NCBI GenBank assembly: GCA_951640165.1
Contig: OX621252.1
Span: forward strand, 26,123,934-26,187,933
Direction: 5' to 3'
From: Pseudoips prasinana
Lineage: Eukaryota; Arthropoda; Insecta; Lepidoptera; Nolidae
Length of the DNA: 64,000 nt
Notes under the pieces: generated by a model
Databases searched by the model: none
What the model saw: the letters and a program-made list of their open reading frames with translations, nothing else
What the model was told of the DNA's origin: nothing
In this document: positions 42,563-53,601 of the stretch, one piece after another
How positions within the stretch are numbered: position 1 is the stretch's first letter
Layout of the letters: each line of letters starts with the position of its first letter
Translations under genes and position numbers: made by a program

Positions 42563-43032
42563 GTTCAATTCCTATCCACCGAATAGCGTTACACTAATCA
42601 AGCGATGAAAGGTCTCAATTTTTCAACAGACGGCTATAAATGTTTTGTGTTGACTGTACGGAATGTTAATACAACTTTGTTCGTATTGTTTTGTTGTATG
42701 ATTTGTTATATAACATGTTAATTAAATTTACGAAAATGAAAATTATTCAGCAGTTATAATTAATGTAATATAATTTTATATTAGTAGATGGTTGAGTAAA
42801 GTCTCTTACAAAGAACTTAACGTAAGTATTAAGCTAATTTTGTTGTAAGTTGTTCAAGACTTCCATATCAACTGTTATGTCTAATTATTCGACAACTTTA
42901 CGTTGTTGTCTTTCCATATAAACGCAATTTTATAACGGACTAAATTCAGCCACTCTGCTTTATTCTAGAGATCGCGCTTTTTATTTCAACTTTAAATGAA
43001 TTTTCTGTATAATCGAAAATTCTGTATAATCG
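42563..43032. other. No recognised feature
   Basis: AT-rich; no ORF or repeat match. Confidence 0.35.
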
Positions 43033-43116
43033 GCCAACGCTGGATGCGGATAGCGCAAAAACTGCAGTTGTGGAGATCTTTGGGAGTCTTTCGGCTGATA
43101 TGATGATGATGATGGT
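43033..43116 (+). repeat. RTE 3' end fragment
   Basis: 'ctggatgcggatagcgcaaa' through 'tttcggctgatatgatgatg', with a deletion in the middle. Confidence 0.65.
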
Positions 43117-43688
43117 AATCGAAAAATTATTTAAAAGAATAATATGCAACACAAAGCGACCCTTCGAGCCAATCGATAAGTCTGGTTAGATTGTATGATT
43201 GCCTAACTACAGATCTCATATACGATTAGAGTCTATAGCAATCGTTAGAGGTACCTACTCCAAAACTGTAGAATCTGATACATAGTATTATAATCTTGTA
43301 AATTTTTTGCCAACTACACTTTTAATGTTACACGAAGGAAAACATGTCATTGGCCTTCCCTTTATATTGTATCATGTAAATTGTGTTATTATCTGTATCG
43401 CTGTTGGTTTTGTTAATAAATAAATAAATAAAATATAATAAAAATAAAATACAATACTTTTAATTGTACAACAAATTAGTAGCATAATAATGTACCAATC
43501 GCTAGCTGCGATTTCTACAGACAATCTAAGGGTGGGCAGGAGTTCTATAAAATGAAAAAGGGTAAAGGGAGTAACAATTTAGTAAAAGGAAAAAGATTAC
43601 AGATATTATTCTCTGATATCCTCGTAGACCTATTACAAATAGGAGGTTCATCTCGAATTCAAGATAAAATTTAATGATTTGTACAAGG
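43117..43688. other. No recognised feature
   Basis: Contains a short TAAA-rich tail at ~43420-43450 of unknown LINE origin. Confidence 0.35.
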
Positions 43689-43925
43689 TGAAGATATCAT
43701 CATCATCATGTCAGCCAAAGTACGTCCACCGCTGGACAAAAGCCTCCCCAAAGAATGGCGGAACATGCTATAATCGCCATGCTAAGCAGACAGGTTGGTG
43801 ATCGCAGTTTGATGGTCATAGTTCACAGAAAAACACTACTGGCCGTTCTGTGTGCCCGATGATTTATTCCTCCACGGGATGAGATGGTGTGATGATATTC
43901 TATGCCGCCACCAGATATATAACAC
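43689..43925 (-). repeat. RTE-like LINE 3' ends
   Basis: 'catcatcatcatgtcagcc' with 'cgtccaccgctggacaaa', then the 'gggatgagatggtgtgatg' region shared with 23400-23440. Confidence 0.55.
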
Positions 43926-44605
43926 TATGCTAATAAAACAAAAGCCTTACCTTAGCAAATTTCCGGTTGATTATTTCCAAAACGATTCAGGGTATGATGA
44001 GCATTCTATAACAGCATGATAGGGCACAGGATCTTATTTAGGGATGTTATACGACAAAATTTACAGAACTCCTAATTCAATTCAAACGTCAACTAACTTT
44101 TTCTAATGATCAATACATCTATATATATATATATATTTAATATGAGTTTTATCGTAATTAGTGAACTAAAATTTTATATTATTAATAATTTATAGTATAA
44201 TTTTACTGTGTATATATTGTCGTGTATAGTTTTTTTCCAATTATTGTAACAAAGAAAATTTTAATGTTAGTTGTAACTTTTTAAATTAGTAATTTTTAAA
44301 TACTTACTTATATCCAAAATTTGAGCTACCCTAGGAGGCAAATAAATCTATAAACTCAATAGCCTTGAAACCCTCTCTATAGTTCATATTTTGCCCCAGA
44401 GCGGTTACTGATGAGAAGATGCATTAAAATGACGGTTTTTATGGAGGTATTGTCATATTGTCGCTCTACGTTAACACGGGAAGTCGTGGGTACTCGTCCA
44501 GTTGAGGACCGATGATAAAAGTACGACAATTACTTAATTATCAAATGGGCATATTTCAAGCCTGATGTCTCATAAGACAACAGGCATGAGCAACCGGTGA
44601 AGAAC
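43926..44605. other. No recognised feature
   Basis: Short AT microsatellite near 44121-44140. No gene. Confidence 0.35.
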
Positions 44606-44740
44606 CGGGACCGACAGCTTAACGAGCGCTCCGAAGCACGGAGACACTCAGAAATTAAACCACTTTGGTGATCACCCTACTCTGGACTGATCGCGAGCCT
44701 AGTTTCTTAACCTCGCTGATAACTTACGGACTAGTCAAAA
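44606..44740 (+). repeat. Interspersed repeat (copy of 1400-1545)
   Basis: 'accgggaccgacagc', 'ccgaagcacggagacactca' and 'actgatcgcgagcctagtt' in the same order as copy 1. Confidence 0.6.
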
Positions 44741-44825
44741 CATCCGGCTATGACATATCGAAATTGTATGTTCCGAGCAAAATCATGATTCCTCGCATAA
44801 TTAACAAAGTATCTTTTTGTTGCAG

Positions 44826-44886
44826 GTCAGCGCACGCAGAGCTCACAGAATGTTTTCCTTATGCCGACGATACAAAGACGACCACG
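44826..44886 (+). CDS. Candidate internal coding exon, 61 nt
   Basis: Flanked by 'ctttttgttgcag' (acceptor) and GTAAGT (donor), both near consensus. It is GC-richer than its surroundings and open in all three frames; the frame reading SAHAELTECFPYADDTKTT and the one reading VSARRAHRMFSLCRRYKDDH are both plausible. Length 61 (not a multiple of 3). No neighbouring exon could be identified, so gene identity is unknown. The YADD string is coincidental; no RT context surrounds it. Confidence 0.35.
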
Positions 44887-45544
44887 GTAAGTCAATTACT
44901 TTAGTCTAACTTAATTTTCCTGTCTGCTTCACTGATTTAGGCGTAGCGGGTACAACCGCAGACAATGATGTCTTTTCGGGCCATAAAGTGTTATAAGGAC
45001 TTTTCTGGTAAGAAAAACACACAGAATCTTTATACATATCTTCGTGGCTGTTGACTACCTTGTTGGTACAGGTATTGGTAGCATGCTCAGTAGCAAGTAT
45101 AACCAAAAAGTGTTATTGGGACTTTTCTGACAATAAAAACACTGAGTAGTAGTCTTTATACATATCTTCATTGTTGGTTAACCGATTTGTTGGCATATTG
45201 GTAGCTTTTTTAGTAGCAGTTCGGGTATTTTGAGGGTTTATTGACTATAAACAACACTGAGTAGTAGTCTTTATTCATATCTACATGGCTGGATGATTTT
45301 CCCGCAGGTATCATTGGTAGCATGTTTAGTACCAAGTCGAGCCAAAAAGTATTATTGGCACTTTCTCTGGCTAGAAAAACACTGGGTAGTAGTCTTTGTA
45401 CATATCTTCATTGTTGGTTGACTGCTTCGTTGGCATATTGGTAGCTTGTTCAGTAGCAAGTCAAGCCAAAAAGTGTTATTGGGACCTTTTCTGGCTAGAA
45501 TAGCATATCATGGCTGGTTGACTATCTCGTTAATAAATAAATGA

Positions 45545-46004
45545 TAATAATAAATATCTTGAACAACTAACACACTGCCACTGCAACCACAAAATTAATA
45601 AACATACTTATTTATTTCTAATACATAGATAAATTACACCCAGACACAGAACAAATAATCGTACTCATCACACAATTTGATTGACGGTCACCGTAGCCTA
45701 GTTGGTAGTGCTCCTGCCTACGAAGCTGGTGGTCCTGGGTTCGAATCCCGGTAAGTGCAAATATTTGTGTGATGAGCACGAATATTTGTTTCTGAGTCAT
45801 GGATGTTTTCTATGTATTTATCTATCTATATAAGTATGTATATCGTCGCCTGGTACCCATAGTACAAGCTTTGCTTAGTTTTGGGCTAGGAAGATTTGTG
45901 TGAAAAAAAATAAAAAAAATTTGTCCTGGGTGAGGCTTGAACCCACAATTGCTTAGCAGTCAAGGTCACTAACTACTCTACCTACTACACTAAGAGGCCA
46001 GTCC
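45545..46004 (-). mobile_element. SINE (class A-like) interrupted by a class B SINE
   Basis: Minus-strand body at 45600-45675 and head at 45935-46004 ('cctgggtgaggcttgaaccc', anticodon region 'cttagcagtc'). The plus-strand class B SINE lies between. The outer SINE belongs to the same subtype as 50640-50982. Confidence 0.65.
45676..45910 (+). mobile_element. tRNA-derived SINE, class B
   Basis: 'gacggtcaccgtagcctag' head, GGTTCGAATCC B box, nearly identical to 16500-16740; the last ~20 bases are replaced by an A-rich run. Confidence 0.8.
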
Positions 46005-46099
46005 ATTATCAGTACCATTTTTAATAGCAAGTCCAGCCAAAAAGTGTTTTTGGTACTTTTCTGGCTAGAATAACACTCAGTAGCTATCTTATAAAGTAA

Positions 46100-46240
46100 G
46101 TAAGCATATCATTTATTTGCAACGAAAGTAGTTGTTTACAATTGGTGTTACAGATAAATAACGAATCCTTGTACATTCTGCCTATTTAGGCATACAAACA
46201 TTTATGAGCCACATTTGCTCACAATAACCTTAAAACTAAT
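46100..46240 (-). repeat. LINE 3' UTR scrap
   Basis: 'aagtaagtaagcatatcatt' then 'ttgcaacgaaag' and 'tgcctatttaggcata' look like a reverse-oriented non-LTR 3' end with a tandem AAGT tail. Confidence 0.4.
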
Positions 46241-47210
46241 ACAACGTCAGTAGCATAAAAAAATAATTTATAGTAGCATCATTTAAGTATTCTCGAACTG
46301 AGTAATAACAATTATTTTGCAATAAGGTGGTGAGTCTCTTTGTAAAACTTTTAAAGGTTGAACCTTAATACAATTAGGTATTTTATTAAAAATAACAGGA
46401 GCCATTCCCATAACACTTTTTTAAACAAAGCTGTTTTACAGTTACCTTCATACAATAGGTTTTGGTACTGTGTATAGACCTAGCACCTAAAGACCAATGA
46501 CACATAACAGTGTTATAAATATAAACAACACATTTCAACTGGCATTTCGAATTCTTGAATTAGTTGAACTTCATCGCAGAATAATGTTCACTTAGGCTGA
46601 ACGATACACGAGTACAACAACTACAAAATTATATTCCTTTATAATTAAATTTAGTGTAGGCTTGAGGACGAAGTTTGATGACCTCACTTAAGTTTTAATG
46701 GGTTTGGTTGAATAATTATTACAAAGTAGTTGATTACAAAATGTACTCCTTTATTTTATGTTACACTAAGTAAGTTCCTCGTCTATTAATATTATTTGAG
46801 CACTATGATAATAAGTATAAAACTTATACATAGCAAAATAGTTGATATGTTTTTATTTAATTGGGATCTCCAACAAAGAAAACATCTCTCTTGCTATAAT
46901 TGATAAAAATAAGCAAACGCCTTGTGCCTCCTGAATTATAGGAGGCCTCAGCATGCACTTAAATTTTACAAAACAATTTATAAGATATAATATAATTAAT
47001 ATACATTTTTTATTTTATTTACATTTACATTTTTTATACACTAAGTAAGTTTCTTGTATTTTCATGTTCATTTATGAATCTTCCTCATGTAAACCAATAC
47101 TACAATAAGTTAAATCTATGTGATCGGTACCCAAGATACAGGCACAATTATTAGTTTGGGACCAAACTTATTGTTAACCTATCTAACAATTTTATTGGAA
47201 TTAAGAGAAT
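46241..47210. other. No recognised gene
   Basis: AT-rich; possibly older LINE 3' sequence. No ORF. Confidence 0.35.
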
Positions 47211-47221
47211 TCTATTCCTAA

Positions 47222-47425
47222 AAAGAAATATTCAGCATTCTTCTTCTTATCGTGTCGATGGTAAGAATTAGATTTTATCTTGCCAAAATTGAGCAACGCT
47301 GATTGCCCCGGCTGAAGCGTCATACAAGTCCTGAAGGGAGCAAGAGACTGGACAAGAAGGACAATCAGATAAATGAGCCATACTTTGGGGTGACACGCCG
47401 CACTCGCCGTATTCAGCATTAATAT
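47222..47425 (-). pseudogene. LINE ORF C-terminal fragment (same family as 3205-3620)
   Basis: Minus strand reads GECGVTPQSMAHLSDCPSCP, then SLQDLYDASAGAISVAQFWQ and a stop, followed by (AAG)n. The Cys/His pattern and SMAHL core match the fragment at 3430-3560. Confidence 0.65.
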
Positions 47426-47599
47426 TCGTGAGATGCACACCCATTGTTTAAGAGGAAAAGCATAGCTTTAGGCTTTAAAAGCAGCATCCAATATGTAACA
47501 TGATAACCAAGAACTCTACAGATAGTTCTGATTAACTGATTTGGATGGTAAATACTCTTTAAGCCTACCTTTAGGTTTAAGCCTGCTTAGTTCAGGTTA

Positions 47600-47720
47600 C
47601 GCACGTAAATTTACGTGTTCCAGATAGTGATGGAACAGAAAGTCGCCCTGTGTTTGCGTACACACTTATGTCCCGTGCAGGTGGCTATGTCTCCATTGAG
47701 AATGGCCTTCATTGAAAACA
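47600..47720 (+). mobile_element. SINE class E scrap
   Basis: 'tgatggaacagaaagtcgcc', 'tgtgtttgcgtacacac' and 'tccattgagaatggcc' match the body at 33650-33745. Confidence 0.5.
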
Positions 47721-47796
47721 TTGTTTTTGGCAACGTTCTCGTCACGCATTCATCAGTTTACTCCCAAGTCAAGCGTGTGTTAAAATAAAATAAATA

Positions 47797-48154
47797 ATAA
47801 AAAAGGTTTTTATTCACGTAGACTTTAAAAAAGCGTTTGTAAATAGTCAGAACATGTTTGTAGTAATACAGTTATTATTTCTAGTTGCTTATTACAGATA
47901 TTTAGGTACATGGAATGTTAAAACATTTATACAATTTATTTTATAACAGTAGTGATTAAATATCACTACTATTTAGCTAGCTTGTATTAAGTTATTGTCG
48001 AGGAGATTATGTTTAGGTTTAATGATTGAAATTTATGTTTTACTACATATTGTCTGAATGGTTCTGTCTATATTAAGGTATTCAGTATTATTATTATAAC
48101 GGACCTTGTGTTTAAAACGACAGTCGCGCTTTAATGCTACCACCGGATCCGGTT
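47797..48154 (-). repeat. LINE 3' end (family L3U) with an inverted micro-duplication
   Basis: Runs from 'aggtttttattcacgtagac' to 'ccaccggatccggtt'. At 47957-47970 a 14-nt insert is the exact complement of the ancestral sequence spanning its insertion point. Confidence 0.8.
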
Positions 48155-48640
48155 AATAAGTTTTACTACAAAGAAAATGATCAAGAACAATAGTTTTGCT
48201 GTATCCCTATAATGCCGCATAATTATAAATAATGCAGAATCCTTAAAATAACTCCGTAAGTATCCACTAGAGGTTCGCGGTCTTGTTTATTCCCCCTTAG
48301 GAGGTTGGTCGATCTGCTCGACTGGTGAGAGCCTCTGTCTACTGAGGGGTACTATACCCACTGGGGTATGACAAGGGTATTTTATCTACGTAAGCATCTA
48401 AGCTACGTTAAGGCTAATAAATCAGGACGTACGAAACTCTCTTGCGTTTTTTTTTCTTTATTTTCTGTTGACGCGATTCGCCTTGTAAAGTGGCGGTGTT
48501 AAGTATTCAAATTTATTGCTGTAGGTATTTCATTAAATTGCATTTGTGGATTAATTCTAAATAATATGCGTATTAACGTTAGTTGGTTTCAGTATAATTT
48601 TAATGGAAAAAGATAAGATTAACGACTTGGTAAATAAAAT
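48155..48640. other. Unassigned
   Basis: 48270-48400 is less AT-rich ('tactgaggggtactatac') and may be an unknown repeat. No gene. Confidence 0.3.
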
Positions 48641-48840
48641 TGACTGCACGTGTGGGGCAGCGCTTGCCACGCCGCTGCGTGTCGCGGGTTCAAGTTCCAC
48701 GTCGAACAACTATTTGTGTGAGCCTTAAATAGTTGTTCTGAGTCTGGACGTAATTTGTGTTCGTCTATTATATGTTTGAAAAGTACCCCGCGATAGAGGG
48801 ATTTGATTGATAGTACGGGCGTTGTCTTATTAAAAAAATA
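48641..48840 (+). mobile_element. tRNA-derived SINE, class C
   Basis: 'gactgcacgtgtggggcagc' head, 'gcgggttcaagttccacg' B-box region, tail 'gcgttgtcttattaaaaaa'. Confidence 0.75.
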
Positions 48841-49415
48841 AAATAAAAATATGAATATTATGTATGATACATACATATGTGTAGTTTTTGTTGATAAATA
48901 AATGCCATTTTTTTATATATGATAGCAACGCAAATGAGCAAGTGGGTCACCTGATGGCAAGTGATCACCGCCGATCATGTAATTTTAATGTATTAGAATA
49001 CTAAATGGAAATTTAATTTATTAATTGCATTAATGAATTTTTTAAACTTTCGCGATTTGTCCACATTTTTATATGTTGTGGACACGGGTCTCAATCGCAA
49101 TAAAGATTTAAGGCAAATTATTAACTACCTTTAGGTTACCCGACGTTTCGGCATGGATTGTACCAGCCGTGGTCACGGGTCGATCCGTGCTGCCAAAAAG
49201 CAATAATGCAACTTGTATATTTTTAAATGGAATACTATCCATTGACATTAGTATTTTGATCACATTGTGTGATATTAAATGACATCCCGTTTTACCTTTT
49301 GAATACGGAACCTTAAAAATTAAGTAGCTTGTAAGTTAATATAAAACACTTATTGAAGTTAGCTAAAAAGAATAAAGTTTTGAAAAGTTTATATTTTAGA
49401 TAATTAGCTAGATGC
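48841..49415. other. Unassigned; two short repeat scraps
   Basis: 48925-48985 carries the 'gtgggtcacctgatgg' scrap; 49130-49195 carries 'cccgacgtttcggcatgg' with 'cgtggtcacggg', a motif I remember from widespread animal repeats of uncertain class. Confidence 0.4.
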
Positions 49416-49684
49416 ATACTAGAAGATTGACCAAAGAAGTATACCTGGCCTGTGCGAATGGAACAACCGGAAGGGGAAAACCTCGTTGAACATTCTCTGA
49501 CCAAATCGGAGACGTTCTCAAGAGTGGGCAGGTCAGAAGTACCCTAAACCGGCGAGCATGTATGAAGAACATAATGACAGTAATCTAGGCAAAAGACGTG
49601 TGCAAAGATCGTGACTAATACAAATCCGTTGTCTCTGCCTACTCCTCTGGGAAACAGGCGTGAGTCTATGTATGTATACTAGAA
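49416..49684 (+). pseudogene. RTE-like LINE 3' fragment, 5' truncated, with TSD
   Basis: Matches 29702-29966 of the nested LINE ([16 protein letters not shown] then a stop). It ends in a TATG tail. ATACTAGAA occurs at both ends (49416-49424, 49676-49684), part of which may be microhomology. Confidence 0.75.
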
Positions 49685-49759
49685 AAATAACTATATTTCA
49701 AGTGTTCAATCATTCATCAGATGTAGGATTATTTCTTAAAAATATTTTTCTTAAATACA

Positions 49760-49945
49760 GCAGCCGCACTAGTGAAATTAATTCCTGTGTCTCAGGGCAC
49801 TTTACAAACATAATTGACGGATACAAAGTACATCCAGACTCAGAACAAGTATTGATGAGTCACCCGAATAGCTCTTCTGCGCGGGAATTGAACCCGAAAC
49901 ACGAAGGGGACTGTCTTATCCACTCCGCCACACGTGCAGTCAAAA
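49760..49945 (-). mobile_element. SINE class C
   Basis: Minus-strand head 'actgcacgtgtggcggag' and body; degraded tail. Confidence 0.65.
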
Positions 49946-50100
49946 ATAATAGATTCCGGTACGTTGCTTACGACGTATATTTTACAACAACAGAAAAGCG
50001 TATTTACAAGCTTTCAGTTATAAAAAAAAAAAACATCTATTTCAATGGAAACTTCTTGTCTGGGTCTGGGTGTTCTTTGGATCCGTCAGTTACATGAATA

Positions 50101-50441
50101 AATAAAATAAATAAATAAAAAAGGATTTTATTCACGTAGACTTTAAAAAAGCGCTTGTAAATACTCAGAACATGTTTGTAGTAATATAGTTGTATACATT
50201 ATTATTTCTAGTAATATAGATATTTAGGTACACATTGTATGAAAACATTAATAAAATTTATTTTATTAGAGCATTGATATTTAGCTAGCTCGTATCAAGT
50301 TATTGTCAAGAGATTATGTTTAATTATCTAGTTTAAGTCTAATATTTTTACAACATAATTATTGTCAATGGTTCTGTCTATATTAAGGTATTATTATTAT
50401 GACGGACCTTGTGTTAATAACGACGGTCGCGCTTTAATGCT
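50101..50441 (-). repeat. LINE 3' end (family L3U)
   Basis: Uninterrupted copy from 'ttattcacgtagacttt' to 'gacggtcgcgctttaatgc'; useful as a reference for rearranged sister copies. Confidence 0.75.
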
Positions 50442-50479
50442 ATATAAAAATTGTGTTTATAAAGGCTCCTGTGATACAG

Positions 50480-50592
50480 AGATTATCATCATCATCATAT
50501 TAGCCTCCCCCAAAGATCTCCGCGATTGCCGGTCTTGCGCTACCCGCAAGCAGCGGCTTCCAGCGATCCTCATAAGATCATGAGTCTATCTG
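50480..50592 (-). repeat. RTE 3' end fragment
   Basis: 'catcatcatcatattagcc' then 'gattgccggtcttgcgctac', as in 17110-17230 with a deletion. Confidence 0.6.
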
Positions 50593-50639
50593 GCAGTGGG
50601 TAGGGCACATACCTTATGGATACAGACATAGCTTCTATA

Positions 50640-50982
50640 AAATAAAAATAAAATCTTGGGACAACGAATACACTGGTATCTGATCCGAAACTAGGCAAAG
50701 CTCATATATATTTCTAAATCATCATCATCATCATCATCATCATATCAGCCGAAAGACGTCCACTGCTGGACAAAGGCCTCCCCCAAAGATCTCCACAATT
50801 GCCGGTCTTGCGCTATTCGCAGCAGCAGTATGTAATTCTAAATACATACATATTATAGAAAAATTACACCCAGACACAAAATAAAGTAGTCGTGCTAATT
50901 ACATAAAGATTTGTCCTGGGTGGGAATAGAACCCAAGACTGCTTAGCAGTCAGGATCACTAACCACTAAAGCAACAAGCCAG
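50640..50982 (-). mobile_element. SINE (class A-like) interrupted by an RTE tail
   Basis: SINE tail at 50640-50715 and body/head at 50826-50982 on the minus strand. Between them, 50717-50825 is a minus-strand RTE 3' end starting with seven CAT repeats. Confidence 0.65.
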
Positions 50983-52304
50983 TCAAACAGTTATATCTCG
51001 AGTACGAGCGTTAGCATTTGAATGAAAAAAAAAGAAGATTAATTTAACTTAATTTTATAATCAGTACAGTTTACTATTAGTTTGTGCCAATTTATTGTAG
51101 ATATTTTAGACCTTAAGTATATTGAAATATTGGACCATAAGCTTGATTTCTTTTGTCGTATAAAACTGAAGAAGCCTGTGGAGATTGTCGTACTATTCAC
51201 ATATATAAATGACAAACTCATCGTATATGCAACGAGGTTGACGCCCGAGGGATGATTCAAGAAGTTTCTAGATAAAAATGGAGAGTTAATTTAGAATTAG
51301 CAGCTAAAATAAATGCCGAAATATGATTATAAACTACTCAGGCTGGTTTGGAAATATCACCGAACCGGTCGCTGAAGTAGTACCCTAGCTTCGATTTAAG
51401 CACGCGGTTCAATATCTTTTCAGGATTCCGTACCCTATTACTAAGCCTCAATTGTGTCTACCCGCTGAGTGGCTGTCATCGGCTGTACCTCATAAGCCGC
51501 AATTGGTAATTAAGGAAGTTTATTTTTACTGGCACTAATCTAACAAATAATTATAAAGATCTAAAGATTAAAAATTTAAAAATCGATAGTCTCTGTATGT
51601 TATAGATCTCTTTGTGTGTGAGTCCGACTCGCAATAGCCCATTATTTTATATTTTCACCACTGTGCTATACCAGCAATGAAATATACAGTTGTAATTTAT
51701 GTGTTAGTAGAGCGGGCCGCTGGCATACCAAAATTGCCTAATAACTATTGTTTGGTGATAACAGATGAAACAAAACACTTAACATGTCCTTGATAAGCAT
51801 GTTAAATCAACTCATAAACAAAACTATTTCGATAGTCGCCCTTCTATAGACTGACCTCGCACCTAAGTACTTAAGCGCAAAGTTCGTTTACGGACCTACC
51901 AGCCATTTCCCATTTCAAATAAATATAGTTTCTCAGAAAGGCAAGTGTGGATAATATACAGGAATAAAAGTACAATAATATTTACAAGAGCTTTTAATGA
52001 GTGTGTGAGGTATACCTGGAATTTTGAGTCATTCCTCCAGATCTTTATTTATAGCTTCATCGATGACATGCGGTACATTCGCACCAATACCCTTATTGCA
52101 GGCGTGAAGGACGAGTATATTATTAAATTAAAAGAAAATAAAGAAAGTATTTTTGAAGTTGCCTTTTTCGGTGTATTAAGTGAAATGACTGCCATTTGCG
52201 GGTATTATTAATAGCATTTGTGCAAGCCTGTGCAATAAGTCTGAAAGCCAAATAATGTAAGTAGATTATGATAGCTATTTTGTATTTTACGCAACCAAAC
52301 TAAT
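50983..52304. other. Largely unassigned, 1.3 kb
   Basis: 51595-51625 holds a scrap of the 'gagtccgactcgca' repeat. An 88-codon ORF at 51945-52211 has no recognisable domain. Nothing else supported. Confidence 0.35.
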
Positions 52305-52366
52305 CTAAATATCTTGGGACATGATTCACACACGGCCATCTGATCACAAACTAAACAGAGCTTGTA

Positions 52367-52499
52367 CGACGCCAGCACATCCAGCTTCCCCAATCTGTCA
52401 AATTTATTTTATAGATTTTTAACTTTATCACTAAGCATAAGGTTCACTTTCAATTGGTGAAATTCGACAGATTGGGGTAGCTTGATTTGCTGGCGTCTG
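52367..52499. mobile_element. TA-target MITE, copy 2, inside a SINE
   Basis: 133 bp. The SINE motif 'cttgTActatgg' is split so that TA appears on both sides (52365-52366, 52500-52501), directly proving TA duplication. Confidence 0.9.
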
Positions 52500-52508
52500 T
52501 ACTATGGA

Positions 52509-52668
52509 AACAAGAAGAAGAAGTACACTTTATTGCATAAATAATATACAAAGTACAGTATGCATAGAACCTCATTTTTGCAATTGGCGGCCTTATCGCT
52601 AAAAGCGATCTCTTCCAGGCAACCTATTTGCGTTGGATGGACCAGAATTTAATATCTATGGATAACAA
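52509..52668 (-). repeat. LINE 3' end inserted in a SINE
   Basis: Contains 'tacactttattgcat' and 'ggccttatcgctaaaagcg', matching the 3' UTR of the LINE at 58741-59933. A ~14-bp target duplication (tatgga.aacaag) is visible with one mismatch. Confidence 0.65.
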
Positions 52669-52790
52669 GATAACTGATATACAACATATACTACTTTTCT
52701 TTTGTAAATACATACTTATATACATAATTACACCCAGACTCAGGACAAACAGACATGTTCATGTACACAAAATCTGTCCTGGGTAAGTCG

Positions 52791-53192
52791 TAGTATCTAA
52801 TATGGCTCGTATGGAAAGCACAGGCCGTACAAAGAAGTGTCAAACTACTGCTTATAAGGCGTACCGGGCGCCTAAAAGGGTATTGGATGGATATTAAATT
52901 TATTAAGTGTCCAAAAGTTAGCCACTAGAACAGTGTTCACATAAGTGTAAGGGCTCTTCTCTTTAATTTTTTTAATTTCTTTTTCTTTGTTTTGTACTGC
53001 AATCTGTTTCCTGCTCTGGGACATTCAGCAGTATGTGGGATGGGTTACATTAGATGTCTTGCTAGGTTAATGAACATTGTCAAGCCCTATTCTTTATTCT
53101 GTAGTATTTATGACTGACTGGTTAAGTCCTGGGTTTTCAATGTGTCCACTTTATAATGTAATGTAGCTTTTTTTAATACAGTACTAACATAA
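52791..53192. other. No recognised feature
   Basis: No ORF or repeat match. Confidence 0.35.
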
Positions 53193-53526
53193 TCCTACTA
53201 ATATTATAAACGCGAAAGTTTGTAAGAATGGATGGATGGATTTTAATGAAAATTTACAATAATATAGCTTATACATCAGAATAACACATAGGCTACAATT
53301 TATAAACATACTGTGTGAATTGTCCAAAATATGACGATAAGTGTCAAGTAAGTAGGAAAAAATCTACCATCTGCGAGCTATTCCGGCGTACACTGCCAAA
53401 ACCGCTAGAGTTACACATCGTACTAATATTATAAATGCGAAAGTTTGTTAGTATTGATGTCTGAATGTATGTTTGTTACTCTTTTATACCAAACCTACTT
53501 TAACGCGGGTGAAACCGCGGGGAATA
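53193..53526 (+). mobile_element. Two adjoining Helitron remnants
   Basis: Helitron 5' ends at 53193 (TCCTACTAATATTATAAA) and 53418 (TCGTACTAATATTATAAA), with 'gcgggtgaaaccgcgggg' near the end. The first reaches a CTAG at 53404; the second lacks it. Confidence 0.6.
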
Positions 53527-53601
53527 ATTATTTATATCAATTTATTTATTGCGTATATTAAGAATTCACCGAAAATTTCCACACTTAACATTTAAATTTA
53601 A

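Larger units (their letters stand above)
44981..46090 (+). repeat. Tandem array, ~122-bp unit, interrupted by SINEs
   Basis: The landmark 'gccaaaaagtgttattggg' recurs near 44981, 45103, 45220 (degenerate), 45342 and 45466, and again at 46036 beyond a SINE block. Units share 'cactgagtagtagtcttt' and 'tggcatattggtagc'. Five to six diverged units. Confidence 0.8.
52305..52790 (-). mobile_element. SINE class A carrying a MITE and a LINE 3' end
   Basis: Tail 52305-52366, then the MITE 52367-52499, then 'tatggaaac', a LINE 3' end 52509-52668, then SINE body to ~52790. Removing both insertions restores SINE order. Confidence 0.75.

Noticed and set aside
44863..44874. YADD string as a reverse transcriptase motif
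   Set aside because: Only 61 nt between splice sites, no other RT motif around.
49130..49195. Hammerhead-type ribozyme near the 'gacgtttcgg' motif
   Set aside because: The conserved CUGANGA and GAAA core elements are not in a foldable order.
49660..50097. 145-codon ORF as a gene
   Set aside because: Runs through a LINE tail and an antisense SINE; chance frame.
51945..52211. 88-codon ORF as an exon
   Set aside because: Preceded by a weak acceptor only; no domain or composition support.
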